From Gymnopilus junonius (taxonomy: Eukaryota > Basidiomycota > Agaricomycetes > Agaricales > Galerinaceae): DNA of 64,000 nt. The stretch covers positions 1-64,000 of the forward strand of contig JADNYJ010000003.1 in NCBI GenBank assembly GCA_015501075.1. Direction: 5' to 3'. Of the stretch, positions 21,186-33,443 are shown piece after piece. The translations under genes were made by a program, and so were the position numbers. Under the pieces are notes generated by a model that worked only from the letters and a program-made list of their open reading frames with translations, made no database searches and was not told the DNA's origin. Every line of letters begins with the position of its first letter. Positions within the stretch are counted from its first letter, which is position 1.

Positions 21186-22454
21186 GGTCAGTATGTAAGC
21201 GACAGGGAATGGCTAATCCAACATATTGACTAATCGTCATCGATTCATCTCCGAGGCGCTTCGCTATTTTTAGACTTCCTCGATCTACATAAACTGTACA
21301 CTTTCAGTCTTCTCAATTCGCTAGTCTAAAATCAACGGATGCCCGGCTCATTAATAGCTCATCCGCAGCTTGATACCGCCCTGAACTTATCTGCCGGCTC
21401 AAATAGACCAGATTATTCCACTCCAACTTGCATCTTCACAGCTACCATGGTTTTCACGCCATTGATAGTGGGAATACACGGAAAAACAACAAGAATTGTT
21501 GGAGACGATTGTGATTTCGAGAATGGTTATCACAGCTCTTGTCAAGTAGCATGAGAATGTTTGACAGCTCATTTAAACGTCTGGCGACCTCGGTATTGAA
21601 GTGCGATAGTTTGCCGTCCAAGCCGGCCCGATCTCTACGCCGCCCCTCTGCTCACCTGGGAACACTTGTCCTCGTCGAGGATGTGCTCCATTTATAAGTG
21701 AGAGAAATTTCCCAAATGTTGCAAGGCAGTGTATAAGTAATTGGTCCTGGGCAACGAGGAGAACATATTTGTTATATAAGTAATTAAAACACATGCGCTG
21801 AATGCAGGCTTTATTTCAGTCTTGGTACCTTTCGGACTGTTTTTTTTTGTCGCTGAAATACTGGAAAAGAATAGATGGGTGTTAAAAATGATACTCAGCA
21901 GATTTAAGGGATGAGAGGCTTATTGTCCATGTAGAAACACTTTTCCACGCCGACCTGACAAAGGAAGTCGGGCGACAGTGAAGCCGTACCAGCCCATCAA
22001 GGTTTCATCGAACAATTGGACAAAGCTTGAACGTTCCTATACTGTGTGTACATGGAATGGTTCCTAACCGCCTTTTTGCCGGTGGCTTAATCAGATTGCG
22101 AATGGGCCAGGTTATTGTTAGGACTGTTGTTACCGAATAAATACCTCACCATGCCATTTATGTACTTCCCTCCGGATCTATTTTTAGATCAGCAGGCTCG
22201 ATCAATCCTCGCCACCAACACGAATTTTTTGGATTAACAGCGACAGTCGTAACACATTACACAGTGAGAATGGATTGCATCCATGGGAAAGAAGACCTAA
22301 ATTGAACTGAAAGTACTGCTTAACATGATGTCTTCCGCAGCACTTTCCACGCTGGATATATTAAGCTAAGTGGGAGTATTAGAACGAGCTCTCCAGAGAC
22401 GACCGCCTACTTTACCTCTTTTCCTTGGCTTTCTCCCTCCTGCACGATTCGGAC
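21186..22454. other. Long intergenic region
   Basis: About 1.27 kb between the SNF8 start and the cupredoxin-like gene. Only short ORFs of fewer than 75 codons, none with protein-like composition or family resemblance. A T-rich run near 21840-21848 and AT-rich patches are present. It probably holds the promoters of both divergent genes; no transposon ends or other structure were recognised. Confidence 0.5.
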
Positions 22455-23426
22455 ATGTTCACGAAACCTCTTACTCTCCTCCTCCTCCCCGCGCTCGCAG
22501 CTGCCCAAGTATATGGCCCAGTTGGCCCGCCCAGCGGAACTACCGCCGCCGCCGCCGCCGCCGCCGCTGCTGCGCCCTCTGCGCCCCCAAGCAATTCCAG
22601 TCAGATAAACGTAGGTCATCACCAATTGCATCTCGCTTAAAATTTGAACACAAATTTCAGATCGACGTCGCTGCTGGGGGTTCATTTGTTTTCAACCCTA
22701 GCAACATTACTGCTGCTGTTGGCACACTGGTTACTTTCTATTTCCCAGGAGGGTCAGTTACCGGGGCATTACTGAGCTTTCAAAAATCCTGACTTTCATT
22801 CAATAGGTCTACTCCACACTCGGTCACTCAGTCTTCGTTCGATAACCCTTGCACATACTTGGCTTCGACCAGTAACAGCTCTGGTGGCTTCGACTCTGGT
22901 CTAGTTGGCACAGGGTCTACATTCACAATCAACGTCACTGACACAAATCGTAAGTTATGATGAATTGAACGATATGATTGACGGCTTACACGCAACTTTG
23001 TTTTCTAGCCATCTGGTTCCACTGCAAGTCAGTAAGTGTTTTTGGAACCAGAGGAAACATTAGTGTCCTGACGATAACCTTCTCTTGCAGCCCACGCACT
23101 GCCCCGGCTTTGGAATGGTCGGAAGTATCAACGCACCAAGCTCCGGAGATACCTTTGCTGCCTTCCAAGCCAAGGCAATGAGCAGCAATGCGCCCACTGT
23201 AAGCTATCCTGGATAACATCGAACAATAACATAACAATACTAATCCATATCGGCACAGGAAACTGACAATGGCCCTGTGACAGGAGGCGTCGGCGCGGTC
23301 GCAACTTCTGGTCCAGTCAGCGACACTGGCAGCTCAAGCAGTGGAAGCTCCAGCGATGCTACCAAGGTCGTCGCAAGCGTTAGTCTCGCATTGCTGTCTG
23401 CAACAATCGCCGTTTTCATGGCCTAG
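22455..23426 (+). CDS. Secreted GPI-anchored cupredoxin-like protein
   Basis: Extracellular protein of the serine-rich, cupredoxin-fold type common in mushroom fungi. Signal peptide MFTKPLTLLLLPALAAAQ; then a polyalanine stretch (residues about 29-38) encoded by a GCC/GCT repeat; then a plastocyanin-like domain with FVFNPSNITAAVGTLVTFYFPGG, the histidine of TPHSVTQSSF, CTYLAST, and IWFHCKSPTHCPGFGMVGSI, which supplies Cys, His and Met positions typical of a type 1 copper site. A Ser/Gly-rich stalk and a hydrophobic C-terminus (VSLALLSATIAVFMA) suit GPI attachment. Six exons; start chosen at the ATG opening the signal peptide; stop TAG at 23424-23426. True copper binding is not proven. Confidence 0.85.
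22543..22575 (+). repeat. GCC/GCT trinucleotide microsatellite
   Basis: About eight GCC units followed by GCT and further Ala codons inside exon 1 of the cupredoxin-like gene. It encodes a run of some ten alanines directly after the signal peptide and is likely to vary in length between strains. Confidence 0.85.
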
Positions 23427-23713
23427 GTGCACTGCAGAGTCCTTGGGCACGAGGGAAAAGATCAGGAGGGAGCGCTGATGCAAATAGATGATAATATATT
23501 CTCGACGATTGTAGCTTCCTTTTGCATTATAGCGAACCGTCGTATACTTTAGTGTCGTGACTTGATGTTAATGCCGATTTATTCTCTAGCATGATAACGA
23601 GACAGGACTTGTTCAGATTTCGCTGTGTTCCCTGAGAGACGAGAGCAAAGTAATAAACGGTGGCTGTGTTGCTTTACTTTCATATGCATTCAGGGTTGCG
23701 CTTGTCCTTGACC

Positions 23714-26700
23714 ATGTTTGCCAAACTTCCGCAGTCATTTACAGCGCCTTTTGGCTTACTAGGAGACGAGGCCAAGCTCGCATTCCCAAGCCAACCTAAC
23801 GGAATCACGAAACTTGCGACTGCTAGAGTATGTTTGCAAACTTGTCTTTACATTCGTCCCAAAGCCTGACGCACTCCAGCATATACCCGCGTCGGATGCG
23901 TACTGGGAACAAGTAAGGAGCTCTGTTTCCTATTTTGCTGGCGTCCTCACCTATTGAATCTTATAGTACTTTGTCCTTTTCGACTCGCCTTCTGAGGTCT
24001 TCTCTCTTATAACTACTCACCATAGTGAGTTGCAGTTAATTTGTGTCTGCCGTGGTTCTCATATGTACGTTTAAGTACGTCGTGCTCTGACCGAGGCACC
24101 TGAAAATGTTGCTACCCTCATCAAGGTCGTCGCTTCCCGTCTCTTCAACTCCATCTCAGATCATACGTTCCCATCTCCGGCAGGCTCTGTAGCTGCTTAT
24201 GCCTCCTCCTTCATCAAGTCTGCTGGTGTGTCGCAGGAGAAGGTCGCAACAAAGGAAGTTCTCAACTGTCTGCGCGTCCTGCAACGCGTGTTACCCGTAG
24301 TCTTTGAGGTTGAAGGGGAGTCCAATGCGTTTGAGATTGAGGTTCTATGGAAAAAGGAAGAAGTACCAGACGACACAGATTCCAGTGAACCTCAATTTGT
24401 GATAGAGGATGAAGAGGGAAGTGATCAGGAGTCTGAAGATGAACCCCAGGCGCCACAGACACCTCAGAAGAAACCTGCCAAAAAGCTATTGCCTTCCCTT
24501 GGTGAAAGGCTATTTGGTGCCTTAACCGATCTACTCTTCTGCTGTGGGTTCAGTCTCCCGAAGAATATTCAAGTCGACCATCACAAAATCAATTATGTTA
24601 TTTGGTGCGTTCTTTATACTTTCCCTTCCGCTTTTCCTCATGCTACTCCAGGGAGAAAGGTATTGGATCAGCCACTTCGTTAGGAAACACTACAATGTAC
24701 GATAATAACAAGACCGAAGTACTACGTCTCCTCCTTGTCCTGCTATCGAGGCAAATTTATATCCCTGCAGCCTCGCTCTTTTCCAATCCCTCTATCTTCT
24801 CATTGCATGTTGTGCAAAAGATGCCTCGGCGCGACGTATTGACGATCCTCTGTTCTTTACTCAATACGGCCATGAACTCCAGCACAACTGATACCATTAC
24901 TATTGGAACAATTGCTGGCAAATTACCATATAACCATCTCGTCTTTAAAGGAGAGGACCCTCGGACAACGCTAATCACAACTTCCTTACAAGTTCTATGC
25001 GTTCTACTCGATTTCCAAAGCGGGACGGCCAGAGATCATCTTGCGGATAACCAGACTACTTCACCCACAGTCAAGACAAACGCATTCAGGTATTTTATCA
25101 TGAAACTAGTACGAATAATTTCAATCGACGGAAGAGGCAATGCTAATTGCAAGATTTCTAGCATCGTACTCAGGACTTTGAATATCTTTTGGACGGCATT
25201 CTAAATATCATGGAACAACAAATGGCCACTATGAAGAACCTTTTGCCAGGTGCCAAGAAATCTTTACCTTACATGACGGAAATCAGTTAGTACATGCCCA
25301 ATCCGAAGGTTTACTTCTTATGTCCTGCCATATCCATGTAGTCATCTTGTTCTGGAAGCTCATCGAGCTCAAGAAAGTGAGTCTTGGGTTCGTTCTATCC
25401 CCATCTATTGTTGACCAATACAATGTCCAGAAATTTTGCAGCTTTGTATTAGACTCAGAAAAATCGATGGATTTCGTAGCATGTCTCCTATTCTATTGCG
25501 TGGAAATCAAGGACAAACCTCGTGAGCAAACCTTTACCTTTCTGTCTCATATGCATCTCAACTTTCGCAGAGCAGCATGGCGTCTGTCGTGCCATTTCTT
25601 ATATTATCCAAACCTTATCTGCGGAACCCGCATTCGGGCTTAAATTGAGCAATCCAATCAAAGTCCAGATTCCAACGAAATGGGGTCCGGTCGATTCAGC
25701 CGCGGACTTCATGATTCATGTAAGGAGTTTACAATCGTCTTTATATTTTTCTAACACACTAAGGTAGGCCATCTATTCAATTGTTGCGACAACCTCTGGT
25801 GCTTTGGCATCACTCTATCCCGCTCTTATCATAGCACTTTCCAACATTGCACCTTACCTCAAACACACTAGTGTGACGGCATCTGCGCGTCTCATCCAAC
25901 TTTTTACGTCGTTCTCCAATCCTTTGTTCCTTCTTTCGGATGAAGGTCATCCGAGGCTTCTTTTCTTCATGTAAGTTGAAACGTATTATCTGCAGCGAGT
26001 CGATTTAAAGCAGAATTAGGTTGGAAGTCTTCAGTGCTGTCATCCACTACCATCCCGCCGAGAATCCCAATATAACCTATGGCATTTTACAGGCGCGTAA
26101 GATCTTCGAGGACCTTGGTACCTTTACGTTAGCTAGGGGTTTACGAGAAGTTAAACGGGCCCAACTTGCAAAGGAGGACAGAGCAAAGGATGCAAAGGGC
26201 AAGGCCCGTATGCACGACGTCGAAATGGGTGATGCCGGTGCAGAAAAAGCACGGCTTCTAGAAAGTGAAGGGGCTATTCGAAGCGATTACCAAGAACGTG
26301 AACCGGATAGTCCAGGATCTCCCCGTACATCTCAAGGAGACGAAGCCATTACTCGGTCTTTCATGTCCCCAGGTACAGAAAATCCGTATTCTGCGAATTC
26401 ACCTATTTCAGAGAAGGCTCGGGGTAAGATGAGGGAAAGACGGTCTCTGTCCATCGACAATGCCAATGCCCTTGAGCGCCTTCCTCTTGGCTTGATGAGA
26501 AATGGTTTCGTGCCGACTCAAGAATGGGTACGTTGTTTATAGATTAACCATGACCAACTTACAAAAACTATATGATTTATATCTCAGGTGACTTCGTGGC
26601 AACAAGGGTAAGTCTTTGCCACCTTCATGCGAGCATGTTTAGCTCATATTTGTCCTGGCCAGACTTCCTTTGGATACGGTGATGGTCTTCATCTCAGACG

Positions 26701-27108
26701 TCGTGCAAAAAGTCGAAGATATGCAAAGGCATAGGACAGTTCCCTCTGCAGAAGTCCTCAAATTCCTGTCAAGCATCAGTTTGGACCGCGTAATTCCTAA
26801 TAAACCTCCAATAACAGCTAGACGCTTCCTGGTAGGTTCCACTTTTCCAATAAAATTAATTTCTATTTAACCTTTACCCACAGTGGTCGGACGCATCAAT
26901 GGTGTGGCTGACATCGCTCATTTGGGGAGAAATATATGTTCGTGGCATGACTCCCCTCGGCATCTGGAATGCTACGAATGTCAGGCTATTCTTTGTCAAG
27001 CATACACAGAATCAACAACGACAGATTACCGACACAGTAACAAATGTTGTTGGAGGATTGTTACGAAGGACAACAGATTCGGGACAGAGTCGACAACGTT
27101 CTGGTTGA
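23714..27108 (+). CDS. HID1: HID1-family protein
   Basis: Large peripheral Golgi protein family (animal HID-1, S. pombe Hid1/Ftp105 group) linked to Golgi sorting. The N-terminal region reads MFAKLPQSFTAPFG, then YWEQYFVLFDSPSEVFSLIT, HIRRALTEAPENVATLIKVV and CLRVLQRVLPVVFE. The middle holds ERLFGALTDLLFCCGFSLP, INYVIWEKGIGS, TEVLRLLLVLLSRQIYIP and GKLPYNHLVFKGEDPRTT, which follows animal HID-1 closely in order and spacing. An acidic Ser-rich insert, and a charged linker (HDVEMGDAGAEKAR...) precede the C-terminal region WLTSLIWGEIYVRG and the end DSGQSRQRSG, stop at 27108. About fifteen introns. No transmembrane helix. The start is the first ATG in frame with conserved sequence. Confidence 0.88.
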
Positions 27109-27264
27109 AGGAGTTCTATCAATATGGTTGAAATAATATACGCTTCTGTGTCTATGTATGTACGCAACAGATTTCATTGTAGAATAAGATTGGCCCCTAT
27201 TTGGCTTATGTTTGGTCTGCCGCGAATTATTACCTCCACCCATCTGGCATGACATAGCTAGTCG

Positions 27265-28717
27265 ATGAACTTCAACATCCCTTTTAACCACCATGGTTTG
27301 ACTGACTTGGATATTGGCCTGCTAAAGAGAGGTATAAATTTTGATCATGACTCAAATTTCTTCTCACTTTCAATGCTAAGGCAATATCCAGACAATCGAA
27401 GACCTTCTCCTAACGTCAACTCAAGATATCGCAAAACGATGCAGGGTCTCAAACCAGGAAGTCGTTAAAATCAAGGATATTATTTTCCGGGCTGTGCCCA
27501 CACCTTTACAGCGTCTTGATACGCTGCCCAGCGCTGATGATGAGACGTTTTCTACTGGGGACGACATCTTGGACGGCGTACTTGGAGGGGGTATAAGGAC
27601 GGGAATGATATGGGAATTTGTCGGTGAAAGGTATCCACCATTTTCATTGAAAAGCTCTTTTCGCTCACAACTGCCTCGAAGTTCTGCAGGCAAAACGCAA
27701 CTCGCGCTGCAACTGTCGCTGTTCGTCCAATTGCCGAAGGATATGGGTGGTTTGTCTGGCTCTGCGTGTTACTTGACAACATCCTCAAAGTTGCCCACTG
27801 CTCGATTGCTTCAAATATTGCAATGCCAGGAAAATTTATCTGCTTCTAGCCTCGAGAATGTGCACACCATCAATGTCCCAACTGTGGCAAGCTTACAATA
27901 TATTATTGCGACTACAATTCCTTCCTTTATTGAACGGCTCTCAAAGGAAGGCGGAAACCCCGTCAAGGTTATTATTATCGACGCCCTCGGAGAGCTCTTC
28001 CATTCGGAAAGCAAGACAACGACTTCGACTCTCGTTGAAAGGTCAAAGAATATATCCACGCTTTCATCCGCCCTTCGAGAACTTGCTCATGTCCACCGCA
28101 TAGCGGTTGTCGTATTAAATGAAGTGATAGACAGATTTGACCGACCCATAGAAGACCACGGAGACCAGAACGACGTGCTTTATGACTCCCAATCTCGATG
28201 GTTCAACACTGCTGCATTTTTTGGAGAAAGTCAGAAGGAAGCAAGCCTTGGTCTTGTCTGGGCCAATCAAGTTAATACCCGAATAATGCTTACCCGGACT
28301 GGTAGGCGGAGGCATCCCAGAGAGCAAGATATACTCAAACGTCGCCGTCTGAATCGAGACGACGGAGAACAACCCGTTGAACGACCCGCTCAGGATGCAC
28401 AATCTATTCTGATTCGACGACTCTCCGTCATATTTAGTAATGTGACTGCGCCCGCTTCATTGGATTACATAGTAACTGAGCGGGGCATCACTGCTTTGCC
28501 AGGCGAAAAGACAGAGGGTGTAGGATGTGATATTTTTGACCAAACAATTCCGCATATTTCAAATATGCCACCCACTAGCAGTTCTGAAGACCCTGCTGTT
28601 TCCTCCAATAGAACACTGCAAGCAGAGATGTCTGATGATCAACTGTGGACTTCCACAGATGCATTAGACGACTTCGATTGGGACGCGTTGGAACAGACGC
28701 TTAGTCAGGTCTTATAA
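27265..28717 (+). CDS. RAD51 paralogue, RAD57/XRCC3-like
   Basis: RecA/RAD51-family ATPase acting as a recombination mediator in nuclear double-strand break repair. A short exon 1 (MNFNIPFNHHGLTDLDIG...) is joined by one intron to a helix-hairpin-helix-like N-terminal domain (TIEDLLLTSTQDIAKRC), then the linker and core starting PSADDETFSTGDDILDGVL. Walker A is GESSAGKTQ, formed across the second intron (27631-27685); Walker B is VKVIIIDALGEL. The C-terminal part carries a positively charged segment (RTGRRRHPREQDILKRRR) and an acidic tail ending EQTLSQVL. It is closer to RAD57/XRCC3 than to RAD51 itself because of length and N-terminus; which of the two needs a tree. Confidence 0.85.
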
Positions 28718-29238
28718 TGCTGTCCTTGCGGACTTTGGACTGAAATTGATGATCCTGGAGCGTATACCAAAACTGCGACCCTTTGTATTTTGAATATGCA
28801 ATCAATCATACCTTTGGTGTTCAAGATCAGGCAATCAGTACAGTTGTTTGGACCGATTCAAGTTAACATCCTTGTCTATCAGGCAAAGAGCGTAGCCTTT
28901 ATACGCCTTTGTTCTTCCAGTAACGATCAGGCATCACATCACCTCATGTAATAACTCCTAATTATTTAGGGGCCAAATCCAAAGAAATATGTCAAAATAT
29001 TAAATGATACAGCTTTGTGCGATACGTTGAATTCAGAAAAGTAGTATACAAAAGAAGACCAGAATATGTGTTAGACGGAAGGGTATGCAGCGAGCGAGGT
29101 CGAGATAAAGACGGCTTTGGGAGGGTAGAAACACTTCACAATACCTACGCGCGGTGCTCAACCCCCCTTTATCTCTACATGGTTCATCGAGGCCAGAATG
29201 CCGTAAAAGAATAAAAAGAGTTAAAAGCTATTCATGGA
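28718..29238. other. Intergenic region between RAD51 paralogue and ATG8
   Basis: Convergent 3' flanks. AT-rich, with only one short ORF at 29017-29214 that has no recognisable features. Nothing else seen. Confidence 0.5.
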
Positions 29239-29841
29239 TCATGCATCCGATGGCAGCTCAACCCATCCTTCTTGACCAAAAGTATTCTCGCCTGAGTAGC
29301 TCACATACAAGAAGTTATCCTCGTCCCTAAGGTCAATAAAGTCAAGGGTAATCATCGTAACGCTCAATGGTTGGACTCACTTGTGCTCCTCGTAGATGGC
29401 GCTCATCAATGCAGCTGTAGGGGCAGGACTTCGTCGACAAAGATGAAGATAGCCTTCTCCGGTGCCAACTTGATTCGTTTCCGTATAACGTACACGAATT
29501 GGCCCACTGTCAAATCCTACGCAGTAGATAAGCATTAAGCATTTCTCCAGCCAACTGCGACCACAGGCTGCGCACCGATGGGACAAGGTACTTCTTCTTG
29601 TCGATCGTGGGGATGTCTGTACGATCGGCCTTCTCACAGATTACCTATCGATTGAAGAATGTCAGAGTGCAACTTTGCCCAACACAATTTCAACCCACGG
29701 GAATCCGGTCGGGATATTTCTGCCGGATACGCTCGGCCTCCGCCTTACGCTTCTCTAGGAAGGTATTGGTAAGAATGAACGGAAAAAGTGAACCACAAGT
29801 GGCTAACCAAAAGGATGCTCATCCTTGAACTTAGATCTCAT
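29239..29841 (-). CDS. ATG8: Autophagy-related ubiquitin-like protein ATG8
   Basis: Ubiquitin-like protein conjugated to phosphatidylethanolamine on autophagosome membranes. Five exons give 127 residues. The sequence begins [20 protein letters not shown] and runs through [40 protein letters not shown] and [20 protein letters not shown], to [11 protein letters not shown]. Gly116 is the conjugation residue; eleven residues ([11 protein letters not shown]) follow and would be removed by the Atg4 protease, as is usual in basidiomycetes. First intron splits codon Glu12 just after the HPF motif. The stop TGA is at 29239-29241. Identification is beyond doubt because the family is almost invariant. 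Confidence 0.98.
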
Positions 29842-30241
29842 GTTGTGTAAAAAGTAAAGAGAATGGGACAGAGATCAGATGGTCGACAGCAAACGGGGAC
29901 AGTAGTGGTTAATGGTCAAGAGTTAATAAATGGAATGGGCCAAGACACGCGCAGTCCTCGAGTGACTCGAATAACAACCGTCAACAAATACACCAAGCTT
30001 CGCGCTTATGGCAATTGCTAATCTATGACTCTGTCTGATTCCTGTTCAGATGACTGACTCGTACATATTGCCCATCGAATTATAAGAGATAAATACCATA
30101 TACACAGGTGTAGCTAATACAAGTCATTATAAGTCAAGATTAGAAATGGGTATAACCGTTCTCGGAGTACTTGGCGAAGCCATTAGTAACACAAGCAATC
30201 TGGAAAAGGTCAGATGCGAGGAGCAGGCAGCAGGCACGTAT
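29842..30241. other. Intergenic region upstream of ATG8
   Basis: Lies between the ATG8 start and the 3' end of the SPFH gene, both on the minus strand. It should contain the ATG8 promoter and the SPFH gene's 3' untranslated part. AT-rich, no ORF or repeat of note. Confidence 0.5.
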
Positions 30242-32353
30242 TTATTTAGCAGCTTTCTGCGCCCCAAGGGAGGCGGCCATTCCTAAAGCCATTGCATTAC
30301 CCATCTGTGCCCCTGCGCTATCGCTGGGAACGAAGACAGTCTTAGAACCAAAGGCCTGGACCCTGGCAACCTCAATACGGCGAAGCTCCATCTCGCGGGC
30401 AAATTGATCAACGACATCAGCATCTGCTTTGGCCTTGATACGAACCGCTGCCGCTTCAGCCTCCGCAGCCAAACGTGTCGCCTCAGCTTGTGCTTCTGCT
30501 TCAATTCGTACCTTTTGTGCTTCGGCCTTTGCAGCAGCAATTACACGGTATGCATCGGCGTCAGCTTGGGTGTTGGCGGATTGCGCTTTTATCCTGGTCA
30601 CAGAAAGAGCACCTTCTTCCTGCTTAACCTTGTTACTATTTTCTCTGTCCACATTCTATCATACTAATCAGCATCATGCAAGTTTACAGGGTCAACTGGA
30701 AAGGCTTTACAGCAGCTTCGACCTGTGCTTGCAATGCACGGGCTGGGTAGGACACAGGCCGTTAAAAAGGCTCTTGTCACAACTTCAACAGAAACGCTTA
30801 CTCGTGAGTTTATCCATAGTCGAAGCAATTTCGCCCTTAAATTGGCGATCGATGACAGCTAACATCATGAAGTCAGCATTTGAACTTTGCAATAATTATG
30901 GATATACCAAGATCTTTCAGAACAATGCCATATTCCAAAGCGGCTTCATGCATGTCGTCCATAGCACGTGTTCTCAGAGCATCCAAGAAAGCTGAAGATG
31001 GATCAGATCCGTCTTCCATGTTATCAGGGCCCAGGGAACGCTGTTTAACCATGGAAGCATAGTCAAGATGAGCGACTATTTGGGTCAGAATGGACTGCGT
31101 TTTGTCTCGCAATGCGTCATATGGGGTATTATATCCATGAGTTGTGAGTTTGAGAGGCTCAGTCAACTGCCATTTCAGATATATTGTTAGGCTGACGGGG
31201 ACCTGGTCGCGAGTGAAGCTACAAGCTGATCAGCATAATATAAAAGAGCCATGGCAATCAAACATACATGTCCTTCGTGGGCATCTCCAATTGATTCTCT
31301 CCTAAAGTGTACATACCACGGAGAGTGACACTAGGATTGGTGATCACAGATTGCCCTGCACCGAGAAGTTCTAGATCATCTCCACGTTGAAGGATGGCAC
31401 AATTGCTAGCTGGTATATTCAAGCTACATTCGAAAGTCAGCCTAGTCATACATACCCAAGAGCAATCGCTTACAAGGTGGCAACCACATATTCCTTGGTC
31501 TGTTGGCCACCGACCTTGCTACTCATCTTCACTTCATGGGTGGATCCGAGTACAACACCTGTCAACTTGTCCTTGATAATCGTTGGCAAGTGTGTTTGGT
31601 CGACAATGGAAAGAACGTCGTAAGTTCCTTCAATAGCATAGGCGACAAATCCTGAGTTTTTGATGACGAATACATGGTTCTGTGGATCGGAGACTACAGC
31701 TGCCTGATTCTGGGAAACCTGTACGACAGTCAAGCCACGAAATTCAATGACTGTATCAGACACTAGAATAGGAGTTTGCGTGAGGTTGCCAACAAACAGA
31801 AAAAGCTTGCGTACATCCTTGAGTGCCACACCATGAGCGGGCCCACCAGTTGCGAAGAGGAAAACCAGGGTACCGCCCGGGCTTCGTAAGAACTTTTGGA
31901 GACCCACTGTTTATAGAAATTAGGAGATACTATTAGTTCAAGGAAACGAGAATAAAATTACCCGTGATTGATGAGGCCTAACTGGCCAGGGACAACTTCC
32001 TTGCCTGTCCAGTCCGTTGGGGTCTTACTGGATAGCAACCTGGTCCTGCCAGCCTGGAAGCATATAGGCATTAGTGGGTCTTAAAAGTGCGGATTCCTCA
32101 CATCTCGAAGTTGTTTGTCAAGCTTCTCCAGCGCAGCAATCACACCGTCCTTGCCAATTGGAACAAAGAACGGCCGTTCCTGTATCGTGTAGTCAACGGT
32201 GGTGAAGTCACTCATTCGAGATTTTCCCGTCGTGGTATGAATGCCACCGAGGTGGGATTTGACTGGAGAAGAAGCCTTGCTGGCGGACTCGTCGAGTCGC
32301 TTATACACAGGGTCGCTCACGACCGTGCTATTGTCACCGAAGTTCGAGGACAT
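30242..32353 (-). CDS. SPFH/band 7 domain protein (flotillin-like tail)
   Basis: Member of the SPFH (stomatin/prohibitin/flotillin/HflK) group of membrane-scaffold proteins. The N-terminal 85 residues (MSSNFGDNSTVVSDPVYKRL...) are polar and carry no evident signal peptide or membrane helix. The middle has a beta-rich SPFH-type region (GTLVFLFATGGPAHGVALKD, FIGN-type strands, LTIYLKWQLTEPLKL), with a long segment resembling flotillin (DALRTRAMDDMHEAALEYGI, DRQFKGEIA). The C-terminal part is an Ala/Glu-rich coiled coil (AEAQKVRIEAEAQAEATRLA and following) and ends AASLGAQKAAK. About seven introns. The start at 32353 is the first in-frame ATG. I do not know a characterised fungal relative; membrane binding, perhaps by acylation or oligomerisation, is inferred. 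Confidence 0.8.
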
Positions 32354-33348
32354 GCTTGACTAGTGTCTGAAAGGGATGGATGAGAGTAAGAAATGAGGTT
32401 GGAAGGCCTACGACGTTTCGCTAATTATAGGTAAACATGGCACAGCCCTTGTCAAGCCATTTTGGTTCCAGGTGACAGCATATTCGGAAAGCAATGCGTT
32501 GGCCAGGTGGGGCTATTGTTGGGGCCGATTCGTTGTATAGTAGTTTTGTTAAATTCAAGTTCGTTGAAGGAGTGACTAGCATTGGTATCGTATTTGGCAT
32601 AGCAGCGAGCCCTGTCAAAGTGCAACAAGGCTTACAAGACAGCAAGCAGGTCACGGGAGCACTATCAGGAGAGGCCTAAGGACCAGGTCAGATGTTGCTC
32701 GACTGCTCCGCAAGCCATACATGGTGGTCGAAAGGCTGAACAATCAACTCCACATGTTCTTGTAGTTGTCTTGAAGCTGTACAACAGAACTCCAGAGTAG
32801 ATCGTTACCATGTCCGCCCACCGAACACCACGTCGCCGCCCACATCGTGTCGGAAAGTAGATGCCTCTTGGGGAGTCGGGAAGTCGCTTTGCTTCCTCGT
32901 CAATTTGTAAGATCAAACCTCATAGACAAGTGGGAATCCATTGCAATAGATTTCAAATGCGATCAGCTATGAACTCTAATACAATGCAGGGAACACATGC
33001 GTTAGATGTTGGTACACTAGGTGACCGACCTCACCCACTAGGGTCGAAACCAGGATGGTCAGCCAAAGAATGCACCATTATGTCTGAGGCTCCGATAATG
33101 AAAGACCAGCAATAGACAGAACTGGCTAACATGGAGAGATAGCAGAACCTGGAAGTTGTTAAAAGATGGAAAGGATTACAAGCGAGCATTAACAAATGAA
33201 CTTGTTATTTAGGGCCGGGTTTTATCAGCTGGTCATTCGAACTTTAGCTGATGTAGATTACAAACCACGCTATTATGATTCAACAATTTTGAAGACGGCC
33301 TAAGTAATAGTACTGAGAATGACGCAATTCAGAATAATCGGCAGCATC

Positions 33349-33381
33349 TTGGCTCTGGCTCTGGCTCTCTGGCTGGCTGGC
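33349..33381 (+). repeat. Short TGGCT/CTCTGG tandem repeat
   Basis: Imperfect repeats of CTGGCT and TGGC units immediately upstream of the TATA box of the reductase gene. About 33 bp, too short to classify; possibly just a simple-sequence tract. Confidence 0.6.
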
Positions 33382-33389
33382 TATATAAG
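33382..33389 (+). promoter_or_regulatory. TATA box of the aldo-keto reductase gene
   Basis: Perfect TATATAAG, 55 bp before the ATG at 33444. It is the clearest core promoter element in the window and suggests that the locus is, or was until recently, expressed in a regulated way. Confidence 0.6.
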
Positions 33390-33443
33390 GCCCCTGTTTC
33401 CTGCGATTATCGTCTCCTTATCTCTTCCCCCTCCTGCTCCAGA

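Larger units (their letters stand above)
32354..33443. other. Intergenic region with promoter of aldo-keto reductase
   Basis: About 1.1 kb between divergent genes. No convincing coding sequence on either strand. The right end holds a short pentanucleotide-like repeat and a TATA box for the reductase gene (listed separately). Confidence 0.5.

Noticed and set aside
21186..22454. Search for a transposon or LTR in the longest gene-free stretches (also 32.4-33.4, 34.4-35.7 and 50.8-51.8 kb)
   Set aside because: No terminal repeats, target-site duplications or transposase/reverse transcriptase fragments could be seen by eye.
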